A stretch of 30,977 nt of DNA from Thermostichus sp047462415 (lineage in GTDB: Bacteria; Cyanobacteriota; Cyanobacteriia; Thermostichales; Thermostichaceae), in contig NZ_JANSJE010000030.1 in NCBI RefSeq assembly GCF_047462415.1, positions 1-30,977 of the forward strand, read 5' to 3'. Under the pieces are notes generated by a model, which searched no databases, was not told the origin of the DNA, and saw nothing but the letters and a program-made list of their open reading frames with translations. Shown in pieces: positions 24,369 through 30,977 of this stretch (position 1 is its first letter; the number at the start of each line of letters is the position of its first letter). The position numbers were made by a program, and so were the translations under genes.

Positions 24369-25028
24369 CTAGGAGCTCACCACCGCCAACGTTAGGAATA
24401 TAGCCCCCACTATTGCAATCATCCAGCCGGCACTGCGGATTAAGCCAGGGATCCTCTCTGCCCAGGTTTCAGCCGCCCAGAGGGCAAGGAGCGCTACCCC
24501 ATATTGAACGGTGCTCAACCCCAGCAGATAGCCCAGCCAGGGCATGGGTTCGGCACCGATGATCGCTTCGGCATAGGCATAGCCATGGAATAGCCCCGCC
24601 AGGGATCCCCACAGCAGCAAAAGCCAACTTGGGATCTGCCGCGATTGAACCAGCAGTAGGCCAAAGAGAACTATGGAGCAGGCAATGGCCAACTCGGTTA
24701 GCCCCAGGGGATCCCAGCCGGCCAGGTGGATCCCGGTGCCCACCAGACCGGCCAGCACAAAGCCCAGCGGGATCCCATAGCGCCAGGGCTGCCCCGCCGC
24801 AATGAGACCAATGGCCACCACAAAGGCCAGGTGATCCGGGCCGATCACCGGATGGGCCAGGCCCGACAAAAACCCCTCCCACCCTGTGGCCGGCAATCTC
24901 CCGCCCAGAGCGTGGTGGGCAAGAGCCGGCCAAGAGGCCAGCCAGGCGATCCCTGCCCCCAGGCCGATGGCCCAGCCGCGGCCCACTTGAGCAGGCAAGG
25001 CCAAAGGTCGCTGCCACTGCCAAGACAT
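24369..25028 (-). CDS. hupE: HupE/UreJ-family metal permease
   Basis: 219 residues with a signal-like N-terminus (cleavage near PALA, exposing a His-His) and about six membrane helices. Family members move nickel or cobalt across the membrane to supply hydrogenase, urease or cobalamin synthesis. Conserved metal-binding blocks are HPVIGPDHLAFVVAIG and FHGYAYAEAI. No hydrogenase or urease gene is nearby, so the metal and purpose are unknown. ATG at 25028. It sits in a row of three minus-strand genes (25613 to 23845). Confidence 0.88.
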   Translation of the reverse strand: MSWQWQRPLALPAQVGRGWAIGLGAGIAWLASWPALAHHALGGRLPATGWEGFLSGLAHPVIGPDHLAFVVAIGLIAAGQPWRYGIPLGFVLAGLVGTGIHLAGWDPLGLTELAIACSIVLFGLLLVQSRQIPSWLLLLWGSLAGLFHGYAYAEAIIGAEPMPWLGYLLGLSTVQYGVALLALWAAETWAERIPGLIRSAGWMIAIVGAIFLTLAVVSS

Positions 25029-25100
25029 GCTTTTTGCTCCCTCACGATTGAACCTATGCGAAGGGGTCTAAGCTTGCTGTACCCATTTCTTTTCTAGTCT

Positions 25101-25613
25101 TCAAAGGCGCTCGCTGTACCCTTGTAGATTCTCCGGCTCAAATTGGCGCAAAATCCGCGTTGCCTCGCGCAGGCGGGTTTCGTTCTCCTCTTCCAAAATG
25201 AGCACGTACTTGCCCGCATTGAGACGGTTGCGGTAGGCCAAAGCATCGCCGGAGCCGCTGGTCAGGCCTACTCCTCCCCCCACAAAAAAGCTGCCCATGG
25301 CCCCACCCAGGGCACCCAACAGGCCGCCGATTAGGTGGTTGCCCAGGGATCCCGCCCAGGCAAAGGTATCCAGGCCGCTGAGGACGCTGAACCCCACTCC
25401 CGCCAAAAAGCCAAAGGGCACCAGCCAAATGGCCAGGCGCTGCATCTGGCGGTGGGCTGCTTGGGCCGGATCGATGAGCCCAAATTCATCCGCCGTTTTG
25501 TAGCCTCGCCCCAGCAGGTGCAATCGCTCCAGAGGGAAGCCGGCTTGTTCCAGAGCGCTATAGGCCGCCTCGGCAGCCATGCGATCCGGCAGTACCGCAA
25601 TGAGATAACTCAT
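25101..25613 (-). CDS. Membrane protein with central glycine-rich spans, unknown function
   Basis: 170 residues. The N-terminal 55 residues (YLIAVLPDRMAAEAAYSALE) form a small alpha/beta domain like those in general-stress proteins with a glycine-zipper membrane part. Two hydrophobic spans follow (LAIWLVPFGFLAGVGFSVLSG; HLIGGLLGALGGAMGSFFVG), the second with GxxxG repeats typical of glycine zippers. The C-terminal strand and helix (KYVLILEEENETRLREATRIL) resemble the end of the same domain. Function is unknown. Likely cyanobacterial and conserved. Confidence 0.75.
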   Translation of the reverse strand: MSYLIAVLPDRMAAEAAYSALEQAGFPLERLHLLGRGYKTADEFGLIDPAQAAHRQMQRLAIWLVPFGFLAGVGFSVLSGLDTFAWAGSLGNHLIGGLLGALGGAMGSFFVGGGVGLTSGSGDALAYRNRLNAGKYVLILEEENETRLREATRILRQFEPENLQGYSERL

Positions 25614-25675
25614 AGGAAGAGCTGCGCTTGTTATCAGCCAACTCCATTGTCTCCTGAGTTTGGGTAGGGATCCCT

Positions 25676-26029
25676 ATGACACCGGCTTGCCCCACCGAGG
25701 CCCAATCCATCAGCCTCTACCAGCGCTTCTATGAAGTTGTGCGGCGGATCCCGCCGGGGCGAGTGGCCACCTATGGGCAGGTGGCGCGGCTTGCCGGCTA
25801 TCCGGGGTATGCTCGCCAGGTGGGCTATGCCCTGTTTCGCCTGCAAGGCCAAAAAACCGACATCCCCTGGCAGCGGGTGATCAACGCCCAAGGGCGCATC
25901 TCCTACTCCCCTTTTCGCCTCGGCTACGACGACCTGCAAAAAGTCTTACTCCAAGCCGAAGGGATCCCCTTCGACGCCGAGGGCCGGGTGGACTTGCACC
26001 AGTTTGGCTGGGATCCGCGGCAAGCTTAA
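25676..26029 (+). CDS. Alkyltransferase-like protein (ATL), DNA alkylation sensor
   Basis: 117 residues. Resembles the DNA-binding domain of O6-alkylguanine-DNA alkyltransferase, with the Arg-finger region YGQVARLAGYPGYARQVGYAL. The active-site PCHRV motif is PWQRV here: Trp65 replaces the acceptor Cys. This is typical of ATL proteins (as in E. coli YbaZ), which bind alkylated bases and recruit nucleotide excision repair instead of repairing directly. Length fits. ATG at 25676; divergent from the gene at 25613 across 62 bases. Confidence 0.9.
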   Translation: MTPACPTEAQSISLYQRFYEVVRRIPPGRVATYGQVARLAGYPGYARQVGYALFRLQGQKTDIPWQRVINAQGRISYSPFRLGYDDLQKVLLQAEGIPFDAEGRVDLHQFGWDPRQA

Positions 26030-26136
26030 CCTGAGCTTGACCCAATCTTAAACAAGCCATAGCGAAACCTCCCGCCCAGCCCTGGTAACGTGAACGCGGA
26101 TGCGTCTTGTCTCGTGGATGGAGTGAAGGAACTGTC

Positions 26137-28191
26137 ATGAAATCAGCTTGTCGCGCTCGAGGGTTAGCCCCTGCCGAGGGAGGGTTTCCGGCTTGGCTGA
26201 ACCCTCTGGCCAAGTCCCTGTGGGTTGGGCTGTGCTGTTTGGTGCTGGGCCTGGCAAGCGCCTGCGGTACCAGCAGTAGCTCAGTTCCTCCAGCCGGCGG
26301 AGGAGCGGGGTTTATCGCCTCGGATCCCAATGTCACCCTCTCCAGTCAACCGCCCGCCTTTACGCTGCAGATTTTGCACGCCAGCGACTTGGAAGCTTCC
26401 ATTGCCGCCGTTCAGGATGCCCCCCGCTTCTCGGCGGTGATCAACGCGCTGCGCCCCCAATTTCCCAACACCGTGATCCTCTCCAGTGGCGACAACTACA
26501 TTCCCAGCCCCTTCTACAACGCCAGCACGGATCCTTCCCTGCGAGGTCGGTATGACCGCACGCCTGGCAAAGCCGACATTGAAATCATCAACGCCATCGG
26601 TTTTGAGGCGTCTGCCTTTGGCAACCATGAATTTGACCAAGGCACGCGCCAAATTCGCGACCTGATCCGACCCGACAGCAGCCGCGGCTACGCGGGCGCC
26701 CGCTTTCCCTACTTGAGCGCCAACCTCAGCTTCAGCGGCACCGGCGAACTGGCCAGCTCTGACTTTGCTGCCGATGGCCAAGAGGCCAGCTCCATCCGCG
26801 GCAAGATCGTCAAGACGGCGGTGATCACGGTGGGAGGACAGCGGATTGGCTTGGTGGGTGCCACCACCACCCGCTTGGCCGCCATTTCCAGTCCCGGCCC
26901 TGAGGTGAGGGTGGAAGGCAGGGTGGACGACACCGACCAGGTGAACGCTGCCCTCATCCAGAATTTCGTCAACCAGCTCACCGGCCAGGGCATTAACAAG
27001 ATCATCCTCCTGGCCCACCTGCAGCAGCTCCAAAACGAGGTAACCCTGGCCAGCCAACTGCGGGATGTCGATGTCATCATCGCCGGCGGCTCCCACCGTG
27101 TTATTGCCAAGCCCACCGACCGCCTCCGCCCTGAAGATGTGCGCACGGGCGATTACCCCATCCTGCGCACCTCAGCCAGTGGCCAGCCGGTGGCAGTGGT
27201 CAACACCGGCGCCAACTACCGCTACGTGGGCCGCTTGGTGGCCGGCTTCGACGCCAATGGGGTGATTGCCCGCATCGATCCGGTAAGCGGCGCCTATGCC
27301 ACCGACGACCAAGGGGTGGCAGCCGTGCGCGGCACTCCCAACCCCGACGTGGTGCGGGTGGCCAACGAGATCGGCAACATCATCCGCACCAAGGATGGCC
27401 GCACCTTTGGCTCTACTACGCAATTCCTCAACGGCCTGCGGGCCGAGGTGCGCACCGAGGAAACCAACCTGGGCAACCTCACGGCTGATGCCAACTTGGC
27501 CTACGCCAAAACTGTCGATGCCACCACGGTTATCTCCCTGAAAAACGGGGGTGGCATTCGCGCTCCCATTGGGGCTACCACCGGCGGCGGCGGCGGCGAG
27601 CCGGTGCGGCGGATCCCTCCGCTGGCCAACCCCGATGCCGGCAAGCAGTCAGGCCAAGTTTCGCAACTGGATATCGAAACTGCCTTGGCCTTTAACAACG
27701 GCCTGTCGCTGGTGACCGTCACCGCCGAGGAGCTGAAACAATTGATAGAACACGGGGTGGCGCAAAGCCAGCCAGGGGCCACGCCGGGCCGCTTCCCGCA
27801 GATTGGCGGCTTTGCCTTCAGCTTTGATCCGTCGCGACCACCGGGATCCCGCGTGATCTCTTTGCGGGTGGACACACCCACGGGCCGGGATGTGGTGGTG
27901 CGCAACGGCCAGTTGCAAGGGGATCCCCGCCGTACCTTCCGCCTGGTGACGCTGGACTTCCTGGCCAACGGTGGGGATGACTATCCCTTCCCGCGCCTGT
28001 CTAACCCCAACCGGGTGAACTTGGCCCCCAGCTCCGGCATCACTTTTGACACCCCCGGCAGCGAGCAGGATGCGCTGGCTCGCTACTTGCGGCAGATCGG
28101 CGTGTTCACCCAGGAGGATACCCCGGCTGCGCAAGATACCCGCATCCAGAACCTCTCGGTGCGCCAGGATACGGTGCTGCAAGGCCTCTAG
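26137..28191 (+). CDS. Exported 5'-nucleotidase/UshA-type metallophosphoesterase, putative lipoprotein
   Basis: 684 residues. Likely removes phosphate from nucleotides or related esters outside the cytoplasm. The N-terminus has a hydrophobic span (residues 28-45) ending LASAC, a loose lipobox, followed by a Ser/Gly-rich linker. The metallophosphoesterase domain follows: LQILHASDLEAS, SSGDN, FGNHEFDQG (His164), LLAHL and IIAGGSH. In the first motif the usual Asp-x-His is Asp-Leu-Glu. The 5'-nucleotidase C-terminal domain has GNLTADANL, SLKNGGGIR and FLANGGDDYPF. The ATG at 26137 has AAGGA upstream; the TTG at 26107 is less likely. Monocistronic. Confidence 0.88.
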   Translation: MKSACRARGLAPAEGGFPAWLNPLAKSLWVGLCCLVLGLASACGTSSSSVPPAGGGAGFIASDPNVTLSSQPPAFTLQILHASDLEASIAAVQDAPRFSAVINALRPQFPNTVILSSGDNYIPSPFYNASTDPSLRGRYDRTPGKADIEIINAIGFEASAFGNHEFDQGTRQIRDLIRPDSSRGYAGARFPYLSANLSFSGTGELASSDFAADGQEASSIRGKIVKTAVITVGGQRIGLVGATTTRLAAISSPGPEVRVEGRVDDTDQVNAALIQNFVNQLTGQGINKIILLAHLQQLQNEVTLASQLRDVDVIIAGGSHRVIAKPTDRLRPEDVRTGDYPILRTSASGQPVAVVNTGANYRYVGRLVAGFDANGVIARIDPVSGAYATDDQGVAAVRGTPNPDVVRVANEIGNIIRTKDGRTFGSTTQFLNGLRAEVRTEETNLGNLTADANLAYAKTVDATTVISLKNGGGIRAPIGATTGGGGGEPVRRIPPLANPDAGKQSGQVSQLDIETALAFNNGLSLVTVTAEELKQLIEHGVAQSQPGATPGRFPQIGGFAFSFDPSRPPGSRVISLRVDTPTGRDVVVRNGQLQGDPRRTFRLVTLDFLANGGDDYPFPRLSNPNRVNLAPSSGITFDTPGSEQDALARYLRQIGVFTQEDTPAAQDTRIQNLSVRQDTVLQGL

Positions 28192-28215
28192 TCTGGGCTG
28201 TTGCCGAGCCCGCCG

Positions 28216-28239
28216 CCCCTCTCCTTGCTGGGGGAGGGG
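28216..28239. repeat. REP-like hairpin, copy B
   Basis: CCCCTCTCC (28216-28224) pairs with GGGGAGGGG (28231-28239), one G-U pair, loop TTGCTG. It starts 25 bases after the 5'-nucleotidase stop, where it may also protect or end the transcript; no T-run follows. Confidence 0.55.
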
Positions 28240-28369
28240 TTGGCGTTTGTCGGGAGCAAGACCTTGGACTTTTGGGAAGGGATGTTGCCAAGTGGATCAG
28301 AAAGGATCGCTGGTAATTTAGGGATCCCTTTTGGGTTGTCCGGAAAACTTGATCCCTGAGACCGTTGTT

Positions 28370-28420
28370 TTTTGGTCAGTGTTGACGGATTTTGGTCAAG
28401 GATTGGAACTACGCTACTAT
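28370..28420 (+). promoter_or_regulatory. Possible promoter with paired direct repeats
   Basis: TTTTGGTCA occurs at 28370-28378 and 28390-28398, a 20-base period. The second copy contains TTGGTC, which with TACTAT (28415-28420) makes a -35/-10 pair with 17-base spacing. It stands 34 bases before the ATG at 28454. This looks like an activator-type arrangement but is unproven. Confidence 0.35.
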
Positions 28421-28453
28421 CGAGTGAAATCGACTTTCCCTCCCTTCGCCATT

Positions 28454-28981
28454 ATGACCCTGGAAACGTTTTTCACCCAGCTCAACGCCAACGGCTTGAC
28501 GATTGCCATCCTGCTCTTTGCGGCTCCTTGGCTGGTTTGGGTTCTCTGCCACTGGATCCCGGGGCAGTGGGAAGAGCCTTTTTTGCTCAGCTTGAACATC
28601 GGCTTGGCAGCGGTGAGCCTTGTCCTCTGGGCCGGTTACTTGGCCTATGCCACCAACACGGCTGGCTGGCAGGCGGTGGTGAAGCAGGCGGATATGTTCT
28701 TGTTGCTGGTGCCTCCCTACTATTTCCTTAGCTCCATCTGGGTGGCACGGCAGCGCATGCCGCTCTCACGGGTGCCGGCTTTCCGCACCTTGCAAGGGAT
28801 CGGCCTCTTAGCGGCAGTCTATCTCATTTTTTCTTGGCTCAGCCGCCGGGTCTATGTTGTCTTTTTTTCCTACATGCCCTTCTCAGCCTTCTTGTGGATC
28901 CTGGCGGGGTTGCTAGGGGTGGCCTATCTTGGCTATCGCATCGTCTTTGGGGATCCGCCCAAGTATCCTCCTGAACCCTGA
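28454..28981 (+). CDS. Membrane protein of unknown function (four spans)
   Basis: 175 residues from the ATG at 28454; an in-frame TTG far upstream is not supported. Four hydrophobic spans are visible: LTIAILLFAAPWLVWVLCHW, LNIGLAAVSLVLWAGYLAY, MFLLLVPPYYFLSSIWVA with LQGIGLLAAVYLIFSWL, and FLWILAGLLGVAYLGYRIVF. The tail is Pro-rich (GDPPKYPPEP). It looks like a cyanobacterial conserved membrane protein, but I cannot name the family. The preceding sequence has a plausible promoter. GUN4 follows 50 bases on, same strand. Confidence 0.8.
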   Translation: MTLETFFTQLNANGLTIAILLFAAPWLVWVLCHWIPGQWEEPFLLSLNIGLAAVSLVLWAGYLAYATNTAGWQAVVKQADMFLLLVPPYYFLSSIWVARQRMPLSRVPAFRTLQGIGLLAAVYLIFSWLSRRVYVVFFSYMPFSAFLWILAGLLGVAYLGYRIVFGDPPKYPPEP

Positions 28982-29031
28982 GTGGGCCGCCAACAGGGAC
29001 TAGAATTCGAAAGAAACCTTTTGCAACGGCA

Positions 29032-29496
29032 ATGGTGACAGTCCCTCTGATTTCAGCCCTGGACATTGACTATCGGCCTCTCCAGGAGTTGCTGGCGGCG
29101 GGAGCCTGGCTGGAAGCGGATCGGCTGAGCCTGCAATTGCTGTGCCGGGCAGCGGGAGAGGGAGCGGCGCGGCGGGGCTGGCTGTACTTTTCCGAAGTGA
29201 GCCGGATCCCGGCAGAGGATCTGCGCACCATCGATCGCCTGTGGCGGGTGGCCTCCGGGGATCGCTTCGGCTACTCGGTGCAGCGGCAGCTCTGGCTGGG
29301 GGTGAATCGCAACTGGGAGCGCCTCTGGCCGCTGATTGGCTGGAAACAAGGCTACCACTGGACCCGCTACCCCGACGAGTTCACCTGGGATCTGTCTGCC
29401 CCCAAAGGTCACCTGCCCCTTTCCAACCAACTGCGGGGGGTGCGGGTTCTGGAAGAACTGCTCACCCACAGGGCTTGGGAAGACTTGTCCGGCTGA
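29032..29496 (+). CDS. GUN4-domain protein
   Basis: 154 residues, made almost wholly of the GUN4 core. GUN4 binds protoporphyrin IX and its magnesium form and stimulates magnesium chelatase in chlorophyll synthesis. The fold signature runs DYRPLQELLAAGAWLEADRL, then IPAEDLRTIDRLWRVAS, FGYSVQRQLW and the C-terminal GHLPLSNQLRG. The Synechocystis protein has an extra N-terminal helical domain (total about 230 residues) that is absent here. Cyanobacteria carry several GUN4-domain paralogues, so this may or may not be the chelatase activator. Confidence 0.88.
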   Translation: MVTVPLISALDIDYRPLQELLAAGAWLEADRLSLQLLCRAAGEGAARRGWLYFSEVSRIPAEDLRTIDRLWRVASGDRFGYSVQRQLWLGVNRNWERLWPLIGWKQGYHWTRYPDEFTWDLSAPKGHLPLSNQLRGVRVLEELLTHRAWEDLSG

Positions 29497-29543
29497 GCGT
29501 CTGTTGCAATCTTGTTATCTGATGGATCTGATGGGATGAGACT

Positions 29544-30284
29544 GTGGCTGAACAACTGCAACTGACTCAGTTTCCCCACCTGCCCGGCGATCTGGCCCAA
29601 GCCTGCGAGCAGGCCATCCAGGCCACACGCCTGGCTATCCAGGCGGGGTATCGCCGCCTGCTCATCGAGATCCTCGCCCCCGACATCAAGCCGGAAGTCT
29701 TAGCCCGTCCGTTCTTGGAGCTGCTGCCGCCACCGGCTTTGGTGTTGTTCAGCGATGCCGGCGGAGCAGCCCTGGCCCAGCGGGAGTGGGGATCCCTTCC
29801 CGACGGGATGCAACTGCAAAGCCTGACTGCCCGCACGCAGCCTACACCAGACCAGAGCGTCCTGTTTGTAATGCCAGCAGTCTACAGCCTGGATCAGGTG
29901 GAGCGGGTCTGCCAGGTGGTGAGCGGCGGCGATCCTTCTGGGCTGGCTGCCAAAGGCCGGGATCCCAAGCCCGTCGTTCTCCTCAACCCACAACTTCAGG
30001 ATGCCGCCGCAGTGGGGGTGGGGCTGGCTGGGCGCCGGCTGCGGCAACGCTTCCTGAGCACCTTTGAGACCAGTTACTACCTGCGCTCGCTGCTGGAAGG
30101 AGCCCTGTTTCGCGCCTACCCGGATCCCTGGAGCCTGTGGCAGCAGGAAGAGCCCGGCCTCTACAGCGTCCTCCAGACCTTTAGGGCTCGACCCAGCGGC
30201 GAAGAAGTGGCCGAGCTGTTTAGGGCCACCAGGAGAGGGGATCCCTGGTGGAGCTGGCGGCGCTGGCTGGGCGGGATCCCCTGA
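29544..30284 (+). CDS. DUF1995-domain protein (LPA3-like)
   Basis: 246 residues, starting at GTG 29544 (MAEQLQLTQFPHLPGDL). The pattern LPGDLAQACEQAIQATRLAI, then RLLIEI, LVLFSDAGGA, VLLNPQLQD and SYYLRSLLEGALFRAYPDPW fits the DUF1995 family of cyanobacteria and plastids. The plant member LPA3 helps photosystem II assembly; whether that holds here is inference. It follows the GUN4 gene by 47 bases on the same strand, so the two may be cotranscribed. Confidence 0.8.
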   Translation: MAEQLQLTQFPHLPGDLAQACEQAIQATRLAIQAGYRRLLIEILAPDIKPEVLARPFLELLPPPALVLFSDAGGAALAQREWGSLPDGMQLQSLTARTQPTPDQSVLFVMPAVYSLDQVERVCQVVSGGDPSGLAAKGRDPKPVVLLNPQLQDAAAVGVGLAGRRLRQRFLSTFETSYYLRSLLEGALFRAYPDPWSLWQQEEPGLYSVLQTFRARPSGEEVAELFRATRRGDPWWSWRRWLGGIP

Positions 30285-30372
30285 TCGACCCGCAGCTTCA
30301 AGAAAGGGAGAGTATCAAGACAACGTTTTATTGTTGGCCGCCTTCCCGGCTGCCGAACTACTATCGGAGCGG

Positions 30373-30747
30373 ATGAAATACACAGAACCATCTCCGATCC
30401 AGAAACTCTGCGGAGATGCTTTGTCTAGCCTTTTTATCGAGTGGGCGTTGACCGATGCTATCGCCTATGAGTTAGGAATCCAATTTGAAGGCGAAGACTC
30501 TTTTGTTGTCAATCAAGAGAGACTTAGAGATAGAGTTGCCCACCAAATCTACGTTCACGACAACTGATTTTCCTACATTAAATCCGTAGAGGACGATCTC
30601 CTAAGCAAGATTGTCGGTTGTGTGGATCCCACAGTTGGACGAACAAAGCATCTTTTCGGATCCTTTTTTCAGAAAGTCTTGGGTCAAGGCACGGTGGCTA
30701 TTGAAGAGGGGGAAGCTCGTTTGAGAGAGAGACAAGCAACTTCTTGA
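30373..30747 (+). pseudogene. Unknown ORF broken by in-frame TGA
   Basis: An ATG at 30373 (GGAG upstream) opens 64 codons, starting MKYTEPSPIQKLCGDALSSL, to TGA 30565-30567. The same frame then stays open for 59 more codons (from FSYIKSVEDDLLSKIVGCVD) to TGA 30745-30747. Both parts look protein-like, and no family is recognised. The simplest reading is a pseudogene with a nonsense mutation, but the first 64 residues could also be a real small protein. Base use is more AT-rich than the neighbours. Confidence 0.45.
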
Positions 30748-30753
30748 CGAGTT

Positions 30754-30772
30754 CCTCTCTCTCTAGGAGAGG
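30754..30772. repeat. REP-like hairpin, copy C
   Basis: CCTCTC (30754-30759) pairs with GAGAGG (30767-30772). With the following GGGTTGGGGCTAAGGG it is the reverse complement of the context at 23661-23690, so it belongs to the same family in opposite orientation. Confidence 0.5.
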
Positions 30773-30876
30773 GGTTGGGGCTAAGGGTGGCGGCAAGAAG
30801 CGACCGGAAACCGCCTTAAACTATTCTGAAACGACCCCAAAGCTCCTGCCTTGCTTCAGCTAGAAACCGCAGGAGC

Positions 30877-30907
30877 CCCGCCCTGTACCCGTAGGGTCAG
30901 GGGCGGG
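30877..30907 (+). repeat. Left-end hairpin of TnpB element, copy 2
   Basis: Same stem as 17116-17146 (CCCG-CCCTG-T-ACCC, loop GTA, GGGT-CAGGG-G-CGGG). The 3'-arm bulge is G rather than T; the 5' T bulge is kept. Confidence 0.75.
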
Positions 30908-30935
30908 AGCAATGCGGACGACGGATAATCGTGAC

Positions 30936-30977
30936 ATGGCCCAAGTCCTGACTATCTCCTGCAAGCTCAAGGTGTCT
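30936..30977 (+). CDS. tnpB: tnpB, 5' fragment at window edge
   Basis: Fourteen codons are visible, MAQVLTISCKLKVS when the incomplete edge is compared with copy 1, which begins MTQVLTISCKLNVS. An in-frame ATG lies at 30912. Whether the gene is intact beyond the window cannot be told. Confidence 0.8.
   Translation, partial: MAQVLTISCKLKVS

Larger units (their letters stand above)
30856..30977 (+). mobile_element. IS200/IS605-type TnpB element, copy 2 (left end only; cut by window edge)
   Basis: The 122 bases match 17095-17216 with about ten differences, in the same orientation. It includes the left-end hairpin and the beginning of a tnpB gene. The remainder lies outside the window. Confidence 0.85.

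Noticed and set aside
30064..30372. Upstream extension of the ORF at 30373
   Set aside because: It runs through the DUF1995 gene in another frame; only the part after 30373 is independent.

Overview
The window is chromosomal DNA from a cyanobacterium. It carries psbH and psbN (photosystem II), a GUN4-domain protein (chlorophyll synthesis), a DUF1995 protein typical of cyanobacteria and chloroplasts, and several membrane proteins of cyanobacterial type. It is GC-rich and densely coded. The usual cyanobacterial palindrome GCGATCGC (HIP1) is nearly absent and is replaced by a very frequent GGATCC-centred palindrome, often GGGATCCC. Together with the TnpB-type insertion elements this suggests a hot-spring Synechococcus (Yellowstone A/B type). 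That assignment is inference from sequence style, not a database match.

Layout. 1-4.3 kb: a peroxiredoxin converging on a GH31 alpha-glucosidase, which diverges from a secreted PQQ-type sugar dehydrogenase. 4.3-6.5 kb: an unknown ORF, then psbH and psbN divergent from a common spacer, with dapF 26 bases behind psbN. 6.5-10.4 kb: two cyanobacterial proteins of unknown function on the minus strand and a PcrA/UvrD helicase. 10.4-15.3 kb: a structured spacer, then an RND efflux pair (membrane fusion protein and pump). 15.3-16.9 kb: a remnant of an aminotransferase gene and gnd. 17.1-18.6 kb: a TnpB-only IS200/IS605-type element with matching hairpins at its two ends, next to the rotted 3' end of a second tnpB. 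18.7-21.8 kb: a duplicated-permease anion ABC transporter and its ATPase. 21.9-23.6 kb: a DarTG toxin-antitoxin pair (thymidine ADP-ribosyltransferase plus macrodomain antitoxin). 23.8-25.6 kb: ndk, hupE and a membrane protein on the minus strand. 25.7-30.3 kb: an alkyltransferase-like DNA repair protein, a 5'-nucleotidase-type lipoprotein, a membrane protein, GUN4 and DUF1995. 30.3-30.98 kb: an ORF broken by a stop codon, a REP-like hairpin, and the left end of a second copy of the TnpB element, cut by the window edge.

Most of the window is housekeeping and photosynthesis genes broken up by small accessory islands. The clearest accessory material is the TnpB element with its second copy 13.8 kb away, and the DarTG module, which lies in a 2.6 kb stretch free of the genome-typical palindrome. 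No rRNA, tRNA or CRISPR array was seen. No wholly new system is evident; the best leads are the mirrored element ends of the TnpB transposon, the structured spacer before the RND operon, and the DarTG island.
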